The notes under the pieces: generated by a model
What the model was told of the DNA's origin: nothing
Databases searched by the model: none
Seen by the model: the letters and a program-made list of their open reading frames with translations, nothing else
Assembly (NCBI RefSeq): GCF_002214185.1
Contig: NZ_CP022161.1
Span: 992,001 to 1,056,000 of the forward strand
From: Streptomyces capitiformicae
Lineage (GTDB): Bacteria; Actinomycetota; Actinomycetes; Streptomycetales; Streptomycetaceae
Length of the DNA: 64,000 nucleotides
Direction: 5' to 3'
Position numbers and translations under genes: made by a program
Shown: piece by piece, positions 33,419 through 42,437 of the stretch
Position numbering within the stretch: position 1 is the first letter of the stretch
Layout: the number at the start of each line of letters is the position of its first letter

Positions 33419-35008
33419 GTGAGCTCGAAACCAGTCGTACTGATCGCTGAAGAGCTGTCGCCCGCCACCGTGGACGCGCTCGGGCCGGACTTCGAGATCC
33501 GGCAGTGCAACGGAGCGGACCGAGCCGAACTGCTCCCGGCCATCGCCGACGTCGACGCGATCCTGATCCGCTCGGCCACCAAGGTCGACGCCGAGGCGGT
33601 CGCCGCCGCGAAGAAGCTGAAGGTCGTCGCGCGTGCCGGCGTCGGCCTGGACAACGTGGACGTCTCCGCCGCCACCAAGGCCGGCGTGATGGTCGTCAAC
33701 GCCCCCACCTCGAACATCGTGACCGCAGCCGAGCTGGCCTGTGGTCTCGTCCTCGCCACCGCGCGCCACATCCCGCAGGCGAACACCGCGCTGAAGAACG
33801 GCGAGTGGAAGCGCAGCAAGTACACCGGTGTGGAGCTGGCCGAGAAGACCCTCGGCGTGGTGGGCCTTGGCCGGATCGGTGCGCTCGTCGCGCAGCGCAT
33901 GTCCGCCTTCGGTATGAAGGTCGTCGCCTACGACCCCTACGTGCAGCCCGCGCGCGCCGCGCAGATGGGCGTGAAGGTGCTGTCGCTGGACGAGCTGCTC
34001 GAGGTCTCCGACTTCATCACCGTCCACCTGCCGAAGACCCCCGAGACCGTCGGCCTCATCGGCGCCGAGGCGCTGACGAAGGTCAAGCCGTCGGTTCGGA
34101 TCGTCAACGCCGCGCGCGGTGGCATCGTCGACGAGGCCGCGCTGTACTCGGCGCTCAAGGAGGGCCGCGTCGCGGGCGCGGGCCTCGACGTGTACGCCAA
34201 GGAGCCGTGCACCGACTCGCCGCTGTTCGAACTGGACCAGGTCGTGTGCACGCCGCACCTCGGTGCGTCCACCGACGAGGCCCAGGAGAAGGCCGGTATC
34301 GCCGTGGCGCGGTCCGTGCGTCTCGCGCTCGCCGGTGAGCTGGTGCCGGACGCGGTGAACGTCCAGGGCGGTGTCATCGCCGAGGACGTCAAGCCGGGTC
34401 TGCCGCTCGCCGAGCGTCTCGGCCGGATCTTCACCGCGCTCGCCGGTGAGGTCGCGGTGCGGCTCGATGTCGAGGTGTACGGCGAGATCACCCAGCACGA
34501 TGTGAAGGTGCTCGAGCTGTCCGCGCTCAAGGGTGTCTTCGAGGACGTCGTCGACGAGACCGTGTCGTACGTCAACGCTCCGCTGTTCGCGCAGGAGCGG
34601 GGCGTCGAGGTCCGTCTGACCACGAGCTCCGAGTCGCCCGACCACCGCAATGTCGTCACTGTGCGGGGCACGCTCGGCAGCGGCGAGGAGGTGTCGGTGT
34701 CCGGCACGCTGGCCGGGCCCAAGCACCACCAGAAGATTGTCGCGGTCGGGGACTACGACGTGGATCTCGCGCTCGCCGATCACATGGTCGTGTTCCGGTA
34801 CGTGGACCGGCCGGGTGTGGTCGGTACGGTGGGGCGGATCTTCGGCGAGTCCGGGATCAACATCGCCGGCATGCAGGTCGCTCGGTCTGCGGCGGGTGGG
34901 GAGGCGCTGGCTGTGCTGACCGTCGACGACACGGTTTCGCAGAGCGTGCTCGCCGAGGTGGCCGCGGAGATCGGGGCGACGTCCGCCCGCTCGGTGAACC
35001 TGGTCTGA
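33419..35008 (+). CDS. serA: D-3-phosphoglycerate dehydrogenase
   Basis: A 529-residue long-form SerA, catalysing the first step of serine synthesis. The substrate domain has ARAGVGLDNVD. NAD binds at GVVGLGRIG. The catalytic residues are Arg in VNAARGGIVDE, Glu in AKEPC and His in CTPHLGAST. An intervening domain and a C-terminal ACT domain (VVFRYVDRPGVVGTVGRI) follow, the latter for serine feedback. GTG 33419 has GAGGA six bases upstream; GTG 33407 is an alternative four codons earlier. Confidence 0.97.
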   Translation: MSSKPVVLIAEELSPATVDALGPDFEIRQCNGADRAELLPAIADVDAILIRSATKVDAEAVAAAKKLKVVARAGVGLDNVDVSAATKAGVMVVNAPTSNIVTAAELACGLVLATARHIPQANTALKNGEWKRSKYTGVELAEKTLGVVGLGRIGALVAQRMSAFGMKVVAYDPYVQPARAAQMGVKVLSLDELLEVSDFITVHLPKTPETVGLIGAEALTKVKPSVRIVNAARGGIVDEAALYSALKEGRVAGAGLDVYAKEPCTDSPLFELDQVVCTPHLGASTDEAQEKAGIAVARSVRLALAGELVPDAVNVQGGVIAEDVKPGLPLAERLGRIFTALAGEVAVRLDVEVYGEITQHDVKVLELSALKGVFEDVVDETVSYVNAPLFAQERGVEVRLTTSSESPDHRNVVTVRGTLGSGEEVSVSGTLAGPKHHQKIVAVGDYDVDLALADHMVVFRYVDRPGVVGTVGRIFGESGINIAGMQVARSAAGGEALAVLTVDDTVSQSVLAEVAAEIGATSARSVNLV

Positions 35009-35014
35009 GTTCGT

Positions 35015-35132
35015 CCCCGCGCCCCTTTCAGGGGCGCGGGGCTGTGTCGATTTGCGGCTCCGCCGCGTGGGCGCGACCAGCCACCATTCACCCGCAGTAG
35101 CCACACACACCGCACCCCCGAGCTCTTGGGCG
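35015..35132. repeat. Intergenic repeat with hairpin, copy R4
   Basis: Begins seven bases after the serA stop. CCCCGCGCCCCT-TTC-AGGGGCGCGGGG (35015-35041) is a perfect 12-base hairpin and probably terminates serA and the convergent MFS gene. It is followed by the reverse complement of the copy R1 flank (TGTGTCGATTTGCGGCTCCG then CCGCGTGGGCGCGAC) and ends with CCCGAGCTCT like R1 and R2. Confidence 0.8.
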
Positions 35133-36665
35133 TCAGGTCAGAACCTCCTCGCACTCCTTCCGTACCTGTACGCCCCGCAACGCCCTCACCGCCACCACCG
35201 CGGCCCCCAACAGGACAATCGCTCCGGCCAGCGCAGCGCCCCGCATTCCGTCGGTGAACGCTTCCCTCGCTGCTGTGGCCAGCAACCGGCCGGTGTCGCC
35301 GGGGAGTTCGGCGGCCACCGCCAGCGCGCCGCCCAGGGTTTCCTGCGCGGGGGCCGGGGCCGACGCCGGCATCTCGTGGTGGTAGACGGCCGTGCCGATG
35401 GAGCCCAGCGCGGCCATGCCCAGCGCGCCGCCGAACTCCTGGCCGGTTTCCAGGAGGGAGGAGGCCGAGCCGGCTCGTTCCACGGGGGCGGCGCTCAGGG
35501 CCAGGTCGGTCATCTGGGAGAACACGGTGACCGTGCCGGCGGCGAGAACGCCGGCACCGGCCAGGACGAGCCAGAGGGAGTCCGAACCGGCGGTGGACAG
35601 CACGCCGTAGCCGCACGCGGCGGTCGCGAAGCCGCCCGCCACCACGTACGCCCGGTTCACGCCCTGCTGTACGAGCTGTGTCGTCACGGGCGCGGCCACG
35701 CCCACGAGCACGGACGGAAGCAGACCCCACAGCGCGGCCTCCAGCGCGCTCTTGTCCAGGACGGACTGGAGGTACTGGGTGGTGAAGTACGCCGAGCCCA
35801 TCATCCCGAACGCGGCGATGAGGTTGAGGGCGACCGCAGGGGCGAAGCCCCGGTCGCGGAACAGCTCGGGGGAGATCATCGGTGACGCCGTCGTGCGCTG
35901 GCGGTGCACGAAGAGGGCCGCGAAGAGCAGGCCGACCGTCACCGACATGACGTAGCGGACGTTCCAGCCCTCCGACGGGATCTCCTTCAGGCCGTAGACG
36001 GTCGGCAGGACGGCCGCCATGGACAGCGGGACGCCGATCAGGTCGAAGCGGCCGGGAGCCGGGTTCCTCGACTCGGGGAGAAGGACTGGGCCCAGGAGCA
36101 GGAGCAGGGCCATCGCGGGGAGGTTCACCAGGAAGACCGAACCCCACCAGAAGAACTCCACCAGCACACCGCTGAGCACCGAACCGAGCGCGATGCCCGC
36201 CGTCATCACGCCCGACCAGATGCCGATCGCCTTCGCCCGCTGGCCGGGGTCCGTGAACATCGTGCGGGTCAGCGCCATCGTCGACGGCATGAGGGTCGCG
36301 CCGCCGATGCCGAGCACCGCGCGCGCCGCGATCAGCATCTCCGCGCTGTTCGCGTACGCGGCCGCCAGCGACGCCGCGCCGAACGCGGCCGCGCCGATCA
36401 GCAGGAGCCTGCGACGGCCGATGCGGTCGCCGAGCGAGCCCATGGTCATCAGCAGACCGGCCAGCACGAACGCGTAGATGTCGAAGATCCACAGCTGCTG
36501 TGTGCCGCTCGGTTCCAGGTCCGCGCTGATCGCCGGGATCGCGAAGTAGAGGACCGATACGTCCATCGAGACCAGCAGCAGCGGAAGCATCAGGACGCAC
36601 AGGGCGGTCCATTCGCGGCGGCCTGCCCGCCCGGCAGGGGGCGCGTTCTCGGAATTCGTCGTCAT
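35133..36665 (-). CDS. MFS drug transporter, DHA2 (14-helix) family
   Basis: A 510-residue proton-coupled exporter. Motif A-like GSLGDRIGRRRLLLIG lies between helices 2 and 3, and GIGGATLMPSTMALTR lies in helix 4. The length and hydrophobic pattern suit 14 transmembrane segments (EmrB/SmvA type). Its partner is the divergent TetR gene 97 bases away, which probably represses it. The substrate is unknown, likely a toxic or quaternary compound. Confidence 0.9.
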   Translation of the reverse strand: MTTNSENAPPAGRAGRREWTALCVLMLPLLLVSMDVSVLYFAIPAISADLEPSGTQQLWIFDIYAFVLAGLLMTMGSLGDRIGRRRLLLIGAAAFGAASLAAAYANSAEMLIAARAVLGIGGATLMPSTMALTRTMFTDPGQRAKAIGIWSGVMTAGIALGSVLSGVLVEFFWWGSVFLVNLPAMALLLLLGPVLLPESRNPAPGRFDLIGVPLSMAAVLPTVYGLKEIPSEGWNVRYVMSVTVGLLFAALFVHRQRTTASPMISPELFRDRGFAPAVALNLIAAFGMMGSAYFTTQYLQSVLDKSALEAALWGLLPSVLVGVAAPVTTQLVQQGVNRAYVVAGGFATAACGYGVLSTAGSDSLWLVLAGAGVLAAGTVTVFSQMTDLALSAAPVERAGSASSLLETGQEFGGALGMAALGSIGTAVYHHEMPASAPAPAQETLGGALAVAAELPGDTGRLLATAAREAFTDGMRGAALAGAIVLLGAAVVAVRALRGVQVRKECEEVLT

Positions 36666-36671
36666 GGCTGG

Positions 36672-36745
36672 GACTGTACGGATGTCTTATACGGATGTCT
36701 AGTACACTTGTTTAAAACAAGCGTCTAGGACGTCTGTATGGCGAC
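36672..36745. promoter_or_regulatory. Divergent MFS/TetR operator region
   Basis: In the 97-base gap there are two direct copies of TACGGATGTCT (36677-36687 and 36690-36700) and a perfect palindrome CTTGTTT-A-AAACAAG (36707-36721). These AT-rich sites in GC-rich DNA are likely TetR binding sites controlling both genes. Confidence 0.6.
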
Positions 36746-36762
36746 GGGCTACGCTGATCCGC

Positions 36763-37350
36763 ATGGGACACCGTGAGGATCTGCTCGAAGGCGCCAAGCG
36801 CTGCCTGCTGGCGAAGGGCTTCGCGCGTACGACGGCGCGTGACATCGTCAAGGAGTCGGGGACGAACCTGGCGTCGATCGGCTACCACTACGGCTCGAAG
36901 GACGCGCTGCTGGCACAGGCGTACGTGGCCCTGGTCGGGGACATGTCGCAGGCCTTCGACGCGGAAGGGCCGGCGATGAGCGGTACCGAGCCAGGGTCGG
37001 TCGAGCGGTTCCGGGAGGTGTGGGCGAACATCATCGACACCATGCGGGAGCCGGGGTCGATGTGGCGGCTCAGCATGGAGATCATCGTCATGGGCGACCA
37101 GCTGCCCGAGCTGCGGGACCATCTCGCGCTGGCTCAGCGGGAGGCGCGGCGTGGGCTGATCCCGATGTTCATGGGCGGCCGCGAGGAGGACGTCCAGGAG
37201 AAGGACATGGACACCCTCGGCAACTTCATCCTGACCCTGATGACCGGGCTCATCGCCCAGTGGACCTTCGACCCGCCGAGCGCCCCCGAGGCGGACGAAC
37301 TCGCCGAGGGGCTGCGCCGGTTCATCGAGGTGGCCCGCCCCGCCCAGTAG
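36763..37350 (+). CDS. TetR-family transcriptional regulator
   Basis: A 195-residue repressor. The N-terminal helix-turn-helix is clear: GAKRCLLAKGFARTTARDIV followed by LASIGYHYGSKDALL. The C-terminal ligand domain is divergent. It is divergent from the DHA2 MFS exporter and presumably releases the shared operator when it binds the exporter substrate. It converges with only three bases on the ABC ATPase gene. Confidence 0.92.
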   Translation: MGHREDLLEGAKRCLLAKGFARTTARDIVKESGTNLASIGYHYGSKDALLAQAYVALVGDMSQAFDAEGPAMSGTEPGSVERFREVWANIIDTMREPGSMWRLSMEIIVMGDQLPELRDHLALAQREARRGLIPMFMGGREEDVQEKDMDTLGNFILTLMTGLIAQWTFDPPSAPEADELAEGLRRFIEVARPAQ

Positions 37351-37353
37351 GGC

Positions 37354-38034
37354 CTACGCCGGTACGAGCCTCCCGGCGCGCATCTCGATCGAGCGGTCCG
37401 CGAAGTGGCGTACAACCGCGCGGTCGTGGCAGATGAACAGGTACGCCAGGTTCAGCTCGTCCTGGAGGTCGGCGAGGAGGTTGAGGACGCCGGCCCGGAT
37501 GGAGGGGTCGAGCGCGGAGACCGGTTCGTCGAGGACCAGGAGGCGGGGCTCGGAGGCCAGCGCGCGGGCGATACCGGCGCGTTGGCACTGTCCGCCGGAC
37601 AACTCGTGCGGGAAGCGGTCGCCGTAGGCGGGGTCCAGGCCGACCCGGTCGAGGAGTTCGGCGACCCGGGCCGGGCCGTCCGCGGTGTTCCAGCGACCCT
37701 GGACCTTCAGCGGTTCCGCCACCGCGTCCCGGATGCGGTGGCGAGGGCTGAGCGAGCCGTACGGGTCCTGGAAGACCGGCTGCATGCGGGGGCGGAGCGG
37801 GCGCAGTTCGCGCTCGGCGAGGGTCGTCAACTCCCGGCCCTCGAAACGGACTTCGCCTCCCTCCGGGCGGCGCAGCTGGAGCACCGCGGCGATCGTGGAG
37901 GACTTGCCGCAGCCGGAGGGGCCGTTCAGGGCGAGGGTCTCGCCCGCGTCCACGGTGAAGGAGACATGGTCCACGGCCGTGACGGTGCCGTAGCGGACGA
38001 CCAGGTCTCGCACATCGAGCAGGGCATCACTCAT
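37354..38034 (-). CDS. Peptide/metallophore-type ABC transporter ATPase (second, DppF-like)
   Basis: A 226-residue ATPase. Walker A is GPSGCGKSS, the Q-loop is in PVFQDPYGSLSPR, the signature is LSGGQCQR and Walker B is LLVLDEPVSALD, followed by CHDRAVV (H-loop). It is shorter than usual DppF because the C-terminal oligopeptide-transporter extension with its Cys motif is absent. Its ATG overlaps the stop of the other ATPase by four bases (ATGA). It is the last gene of the importer operon. Confidence 0.92.
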   Translation of the reverse strand: MSDALLDVRDLVVRYGTVTAVDHVSFTVDAGETLALNGPSGCGKSSTIAAVLQLRRPEGGEVRFEGRELTTLAERELRPLRPRMQPVFQDPYGSLSPRHRIRDAVAEPLKVQGRWNTADGPARVAELLDRVGLDPAYGDRFPHELSGGQCQRAGIARALASEPRLLVLDEPVSALDPSIRAGVLNLLADLQDELNLAYLFICHDRAVVRHFADRSIEMRAGRLVPA

Positions 38035-39098
38035 ACGGGCTGCTCCAGGAACAACTCGGTCGCCGAGGACGGCACTTCGTCCCAGCGGTGGCAGGAGACC
38101 TCGTGGTCGGCGCCGGCCGTCCACGTCCCCGGTTCCTCCTGGTGACAGCGGTCCTCGGCCAGGGGGCAGCGGGGTGCGAAGGCGCAGCCGGGCGGGAGGG
38201 CGTCGGGGGTGGGCGGGGAGCCGGAGATGGACGGCAGCCGACGGCGACGAGTGCGCGGGTCGCCGTCGGGGGCGTCCGGTGGCAGCGACGCCAGCAGGCC
38301 CGCCGTGTACGGTGCCCGGGGGCGGCCCAGGACCCGTTCGGTCGGGCCCTGTTCGACCTGGCGACCGGCGTACATGACCAGGACGCGATCGGCGTGGTCC
38401 CGGACCACGCCGAGGTCGTGGGTGACCAGGACGAGCGCGGCGCCGACCGCCTCACGCTGCTCGCCGAGGACCCGTAGGACCTGTTCCTGGAGTTCCGCGT
38501 CGAGGGCGGTCGTGGGTTCGTCGGCGACGACCACGTCGGGTTCGTTGATCGTGGCCATGGCGATCACGGCCCGCTGGCGCATACCGCCGGAGTACTCGTG
38601 CGGATACGCCCGCGCCTTGCGTACGGCGTCGGGGATGCCGACCCGGTCGAGCGCGGCGACCGCCCGGGCGCGGGCCTCCTTGCGGGAGACGCCCGCCACC
38701 GACCGTACGGCCGCGGCGAGTTGGTCGCCGACGGGGTGCACGGGGGAGAGGGCGGACAGGGCGTCCTGGGGGACGAGGGCGATACGGCGGCCGCGCTGGG
38801 CGGCGATGTCCGTCTCGCCCCGCAGCCGTACCGTTCCGCTCGACGTGGCGCCCTTGGGCAGCATCCCGAGCAGGGCCCGTGCCGCGAGGGACTTGCCCGC
38901 GCCGGACTCGCCGACGACGGCCAGCACTTCGCGCTCGCGGACGTCGAACGACAGACCGCGTACGGCCGCCACCCCGTCGAACGAGATGCGCAGGTCGCGC
39001 ACCGACAGCAGCACGCCGGACGTCACGTCGGACGGCATGCCGGACGTCACGTCGGACGTCACGTCGGACGTCACGTCGGACGGCACGTCGGATGTCAT
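38031..39098 (-). CDS. Peptide/metallophore-type ABC transporter ATPase (first, DppD-like)
   Basis: A 355-residue ATPase with Walker A GESGAGKSL, signature YSGGMRQRAVIAM and Walker B DVVVADEPTTALDAE. The C-terminal oligo_HPY extension has the cysteine-rich PPGCAFAPRCPLAEDRC, which may bind a cluster or metal. The N-terminus is unusual: about 30 residues of TSDV/PSDV repeats come from a 12-base tandem repeat. ATG 39098 lies one base past the permease stop, so it is translationally coupled; ATG 39038 and GTG 39014 are also in frame. Confidence 0.9.
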   Translation of the reverse strand: MTSDVPSDVTSDVTSDVTSGMPSDVTSGVLLSVRDLRISFDGVAAVRGLSFDVREREVLAVVGESGAGKSLAARALLGMLPKGATSSGTVRLRGETDIAAQRGRRIALVPQDALSALSPVHPVGDQLAAAVRSVAGVSRKEARARAVAALDRVGIPDAVRKARAYPHEYSGGMRQRAVIAMATINEPDVVVADEPTTALDAELQEQVLRVLGEQREAVGAALVLVTHDLGVVRDHADRVLVMYAGRQVEQGPTERVLGRPRAPYTAGLLASLPPDAPDGDPRTRRRRLPSISGSPPTPDALPPGCAFAPRCPLAEDRCHQEEPGTWTAGADHEVSCHRWDEVPSSATELFLEQPV

Positions 39099-39107
39099 GT
39101 CAGACGT
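39012..39107 (-). repeat. 12-base tandem repeat at permease/ATPase junction
   Basis: Eight imperfect 12-base units of the type ACGTCCGACGTG (minus strand). The first unit holds both the permease stop and the ATPase ATG. Every unit ends in ATG or GTG in the ATPase frame, so each one offers a possible start codon. Translation gives repeated T/P-S-D/G-V/M. Confidence 0.9.
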
Positions 39108-40896
39108 CGGCTCGGACTGCGACTTCAACGGAAGCCTCCTCCTTCGTGATGCGTGCTCGGCCTGCCTTTCCCATACGGCGGCCGCCTGTGCGGCCCTGCG
39201 CGTACGCCGCGCCCGACACCGCAAGACCCGCCAGCAGCGCCAGGGCGACTGCCGGGGCCAGGGCCGCCCACGGGGCGCGCTCCACGTAGGCGCGGGACTC
39301 GTCGAGGAGCAGGCCCCACTCGGGGGCGGGAGGTTGGGCGCCCAGGCCGAGGAAGCCGAGCGCGGCCAGCGCCAGGGCGATGCCCGGGAGACGGAGGATG
39401 GCGTGGCGGGTGACCGGGGCCGCCACGGAGGGCAGCACATGGCGGGTGAGGATCCACAACGGGCTCGCGCCGATGGCCCGTTGGGCGGTCAGGAACGTGG
39501 ACGCGCGGACCTCCTGGACCAGGGCGGCCGCGTGCGCGGCCAGGGCGGGCCAGGAGATCAGCGCGACCGCCAGGGCCGCCCCGCCCGTGCCGGGGCCGAC
39601 GACCGCGGCGACGAGGATGCCGGCGATCACCGGGGGCAGCGCGTTGGCGATGTCCGCCGCGCCCGCCGCCACGCTCGGCAGGAAGCCGAGGGCCAGGGAG
39701 AGGAGGAGGCTGAAGGCGCAGACCGCCGCCGCCGTGCCCACCGTGGAGGCCGCGCCGTGGCCGAGGCGGGCCAGTACGTCACGGCCGAGTCCGTCCGTGC
39801 CGAGCGGGTGCGCCCAGGAGGGCGGGAGAAGGCGGGCGGTCGTGTCCACGGCGTACGGGTCGCGCAGCAGGCCCCAGCCGATGGTGACCAGGAGGACGAC
39901 CGCCAGGGTCAGCGGTACCGCCGGGTGGGTGCGGATCGGGCGGGCCGCCGGGAGCGTCAGGCCCGCGTCGCGCAGGGCCGGACCGAGCAGTCGGCGCCGG
40001 GCGAGTGCGGCGAGGGCGCCCACGACCAGGCCGAGGGCGAGGAGGGCGAGGACCGAGCCCTGGAGGAGGGGGAGGTCCTGGGACTTGGCCGCGCCCAGTG
40101 CCGTACGGCCGATGCCGGGGACCGCGAACACCGTCTCCACGGCGACCGCGCCGCCGGTCAGGCCCACGGCGACCATGCCGAACTGAGGGACCAGCGGCGG
40201 TAGTACGCGCCGGAGCGCGGCCGCCGAGACCCGCGCCCGGCTCACGCCCGCGCCTCGCCACAGTTCGACCCAGCGTTCGTCGAGCACGGCGGGCAGCGCG
40301 TCCGCGACCAGACGGCCGAGGAGGCCGCCGGCCGGGACGCCGAGGGCGATCGCGGGCAGGACCATGTACTCCGGGCCCGCCCAGCCGGACGTGGGCAGCC
40401 AGCCCAGCCAGACCCCGCACACCAGCAATACCACCGTGGCCAGCAGGAACTCGGGCACGGCGGCCAGCATCGAGGCGAACGCGCCGCTCGACCCCCGGCC
40501 CCGTACGAGAACCGGGGCGACCAGCGCGCAGGCCAGCAGCACGGCCACGGCGAAGGAGGCGCCCATCAGGCCCAGGGAGACCTGGAGGCCGGAGACCACG
40601 GAGGGGAGGACGTCCGTGCCCGAGACCCATGACGTGCCGAGGTCGCCCCGAAGGAGCCCGGAGGTCCAATTCCCCAGCAGGGAAAGGGGACTGGCGTCCA
40701 GGCCCAGGTCCTCGCGGATCGCGGCGAGCGCCTCGGGCGTCGCCTCCTGCTCGGCGGAGCGGGCGCGCAGCACGGTCAGCGCCGGGTCGCGGCCGGAGAG
40801 CCAGGGCAGGAGGCCGACCACGGTCAGGACGGTGATCAGGCAGACGAAGCGGGTCAGCCCTGCCGGGCTGACCGACTTCCTTGCGGCCGACCTCAC
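39100..40896 (-). CDS. ABC transporter permease, fused DppB-DppC type
   Basis: A 598-residue protein that joins the two permeases of an oligopeptide/nickel-type importer. The first half resembles DppB: an N-terminal helix, LSLLGNWTSGLLRGDLGTSW, then an EAA-like loop around ERWVELWRGAGVSRARV and ETVFAVPGIGRTAL. The second half resembles DppC: HPLGTDGLGRDVLARL and an EAA loop near TFLTAQRAIGASPLWILTRH. These are normally two genes. GTG 40896 overlaps the binding-protein stop by four bases (GTGA). Confidence 0.92.
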   Translation of the reverse strand: MRSAARKSVSPAGLTRFVCLITVLTVVGLLPWLSGRDPALTVLRARSAEQEATPEALAAIREDLGLDASPLSLLGNWTSGLLRGDLGTSWVSGTDVLPSVVSGLQVSLGLMGASFAVAVLLACALVAPVLVRGRGSSGAFASMLAAVPEFLLATVVLLVCGVWLGWLPTSGWAGPEYMVLPAIALGVPAGGLLGRLVADALPAVLDERWVELWRGAGVSRARVSAAALRRVLPPLVPQFGMVAVGLTGGAVAVETVFAVPGIGRTALGAAKSQDLPLLQGSVLALLALGLVVGALAALARRRLLGPALRDAGLTLPAARPIRTHPAVPLTLAVVLLVTIGWGLLRDPYAVDTTARLLPPSWAHPLGTDGLGRDVLARLGHGAASTVGTAAAVCAFSLLLSLALGFLPSVAAGAADIANALPPVIAGILVAAVVGPGTGGAALAVALISWPALAAHAAALVQEVRASTFLTAQRAIGASPLWILTRHVLPSVAAPVTRHAILRLPGIALALAALGFLGLGAQPPAPEWGLLLDESRAYVERAPWAALAPAVALALLAGLAVSGAAYAQGRTGGRRMGKAGRARITKEEASVEVAVRADV

Positions 40897-42380
40897 TTGA
40901 CGTAGGTGTCGGCCGTGACCAGCTCCCGCTCGCGCGGGTCGTGGGCCGCGTCCACGACCCCGGCCGCGTCGCCCTGGATGACGCGCTCGTGCAGCATCGG
41001 GACGGCGGCGTCGGTGCCGAGCACGGCGGCCTCGGCCTCGATGACCGCCTTGCGGCGGGCGTCACCGGTGGCGGTCTCGGAGGCCTTGTCCAGGGCCGCG
41101 TCGACCGTCTTGTCGGCGAACTGGGAGAGGTTGAAGGAGCCGTCGGAGCCGAAGTCGCTGTAGAGGTACGCGGCCGGGTCGCCGGAGTCGAGGACGGTCG
41201 CCCGGGAGAGGATGAACGCGTCGAACTCGCCCGCCAGCGCGTCGGATTCGATGTTGGCGTACTCGCGCACGTCGAGCTTCACCTTGAACCCGGCCTTCTG
41301 CAGCTGCTGCTGGAGCGTGGCCGCGACCTCGGGCAGCTCGGCGCGGTCGCTGTAGGTACCGATGGTGATGGTCTGGCCGGAGGGCTTGCCCGCCGCGGCG
41401 CGCTTCACCGTGGAGCGCAGCTCGGCGGCCCAGGGGAGTGCCGGGCCGAGCAGACCCTCGGCCACGTCCGCGCGTCCCTCGTACACACCCTCGACGATCG
41501 ACTTCGCGTCGATGGCCTCGCGGGCGGCGGCGCGCAGCGAGACGTCCTTGAAGACGCCCTTCTCGGTGTTCAGGTAGAGGGTGTTGGTGCGCGGCATCGG
41601 GACCTCGGTGATCAGGTCCTGGTCGAGCACGGCGGCCTGCGACACCGGGATCGCCTCGACGATGTCGGCCTCGCCGGTGCGCAGGGCGGCCGCGCGGGCG
41701 GTGCCGTCCGGCACGAACTTCACGTCGATGCCGGGGGCCTTGGCCTTGCCGCCCCAGTAGCCGTCGTAGCGGTCGAGGGAGGCGGAGGAGGTGCCGTTGA
41801 CCTTGGTCAGCTCGAAGGGGCCGGTGCCCGCGCCGACCGGGTTCACCGTCTTCCCCTTGTACGCCTTCGCCGCGAGGATCGACAGCTGGGGCGAGCTGAG
41901 GCGCTGCGGGACCAGCGGGTCCTCGGTGCCGGTCGTGACGGTGACGGTGTTGCCGTCGGCCTTCGCGGTCAGCTCCACGCCGTCGAGGATGCGGGGCTTG
42001 GGGGAGGCGGTGGCGGCCACGGTGAGGGAGTTGACGACGGCCTCACCGGTGAGCTTCGTACCGTCGTGGAAGGTGACGCCGTCCCGGATCGTGAACGTCC
42101 AGCTCTTGCCGGACTGCTCCCACTCGGTGGCCAGCGCGGGCTGCGCGTCGCCCACCGCGTTCAGCTTCACCAGGGTTTCGGCGGTCGACCAGCGGGACAG
42201 CTTGAACGCGTCGTCGGAGAGCGGGGACAGACCCGAGCGGGGCGGCAGCATGTGCGCGACACGTATGCGCTTGCCCTCGCTGCCTGCCTCCTCCGTTCCC
42301 ACCGACGAGAAGCAGCCCGTGAGCAGGGCGGAGGCCGCGGTGGCCGCGGTCAAGGGGAGAAGACGGGCGGGGACGCGCAC
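40893..42380 (-). CDS. ABC transporter substrate-binding lipoprotein (family 5)
   Basis: A 495-residue exported lipoprotein with lipobox LLTGC, C23 lipidated. The SBP_bac_5 pattern is clear: SWTFTIRDGVTFHDGTKLTGEAVVNSL, GTGPFELTKV, and YDGYWGGKAKAPGIDVKFVPD. Such proteins bind peptides, nickel complexes, opines or nicotianamine-like metallophores; no heme or metal ligand can be assigned. GGAG lies seven bases before the GTG start. It is the first gene of the importer operon and lies 58 bases from a Zur/Fur-like inverted repeat, which hints at metal-responsive expression. Confidence 0.92.
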   Translation of the reverse strand: MRVPARLLPLTAATAASALLTGCFSSVGTEEAGSEGKRIRVAHMLPPRSGLSPLSDDAFKLSRWSTAETLVKLNAVGDAQPALATEWEQSGKSWTFTIRDGVTFHDGTKLTGEAVVNSLTVAATASPKPRILDGVELTAKADGNTVTVTTGTEDPLVPQRLSSPQLSILAAKAYKGKTVNPVGAGTGPFELTKVNGTSSASLDRYDGYWGGKAKAPGIDVKFVPDGTARAAALRTGEADIVEAIPVSQAAVLDQDLITEVPMPRTNTLYLNTEKGVFKDVSLRAAAREAIDAKSIVEGVYEGRADVAEGLLGPALPWAAELRSTVKRAAAGKPSGQTITIGTYSDRAELPEVAATLQQQLQKAGFKVKLDVREYANIESDALAGEFDAFILSRATVLDSGDPAAYLYSDFGSDGSFNLSQFADKTVDAALDKASETATGDARRKAVIEAEAAVLGTDAAVPMLHERVIQGDAAGVVDAAHDPRERELVTADTYVK

Positions 42381-42437
42381 GGGACACTCCGGGTAAAGGC
42401 GTGGTCAAAGGTTGAACGCTCACCGACCGTAGCATGA

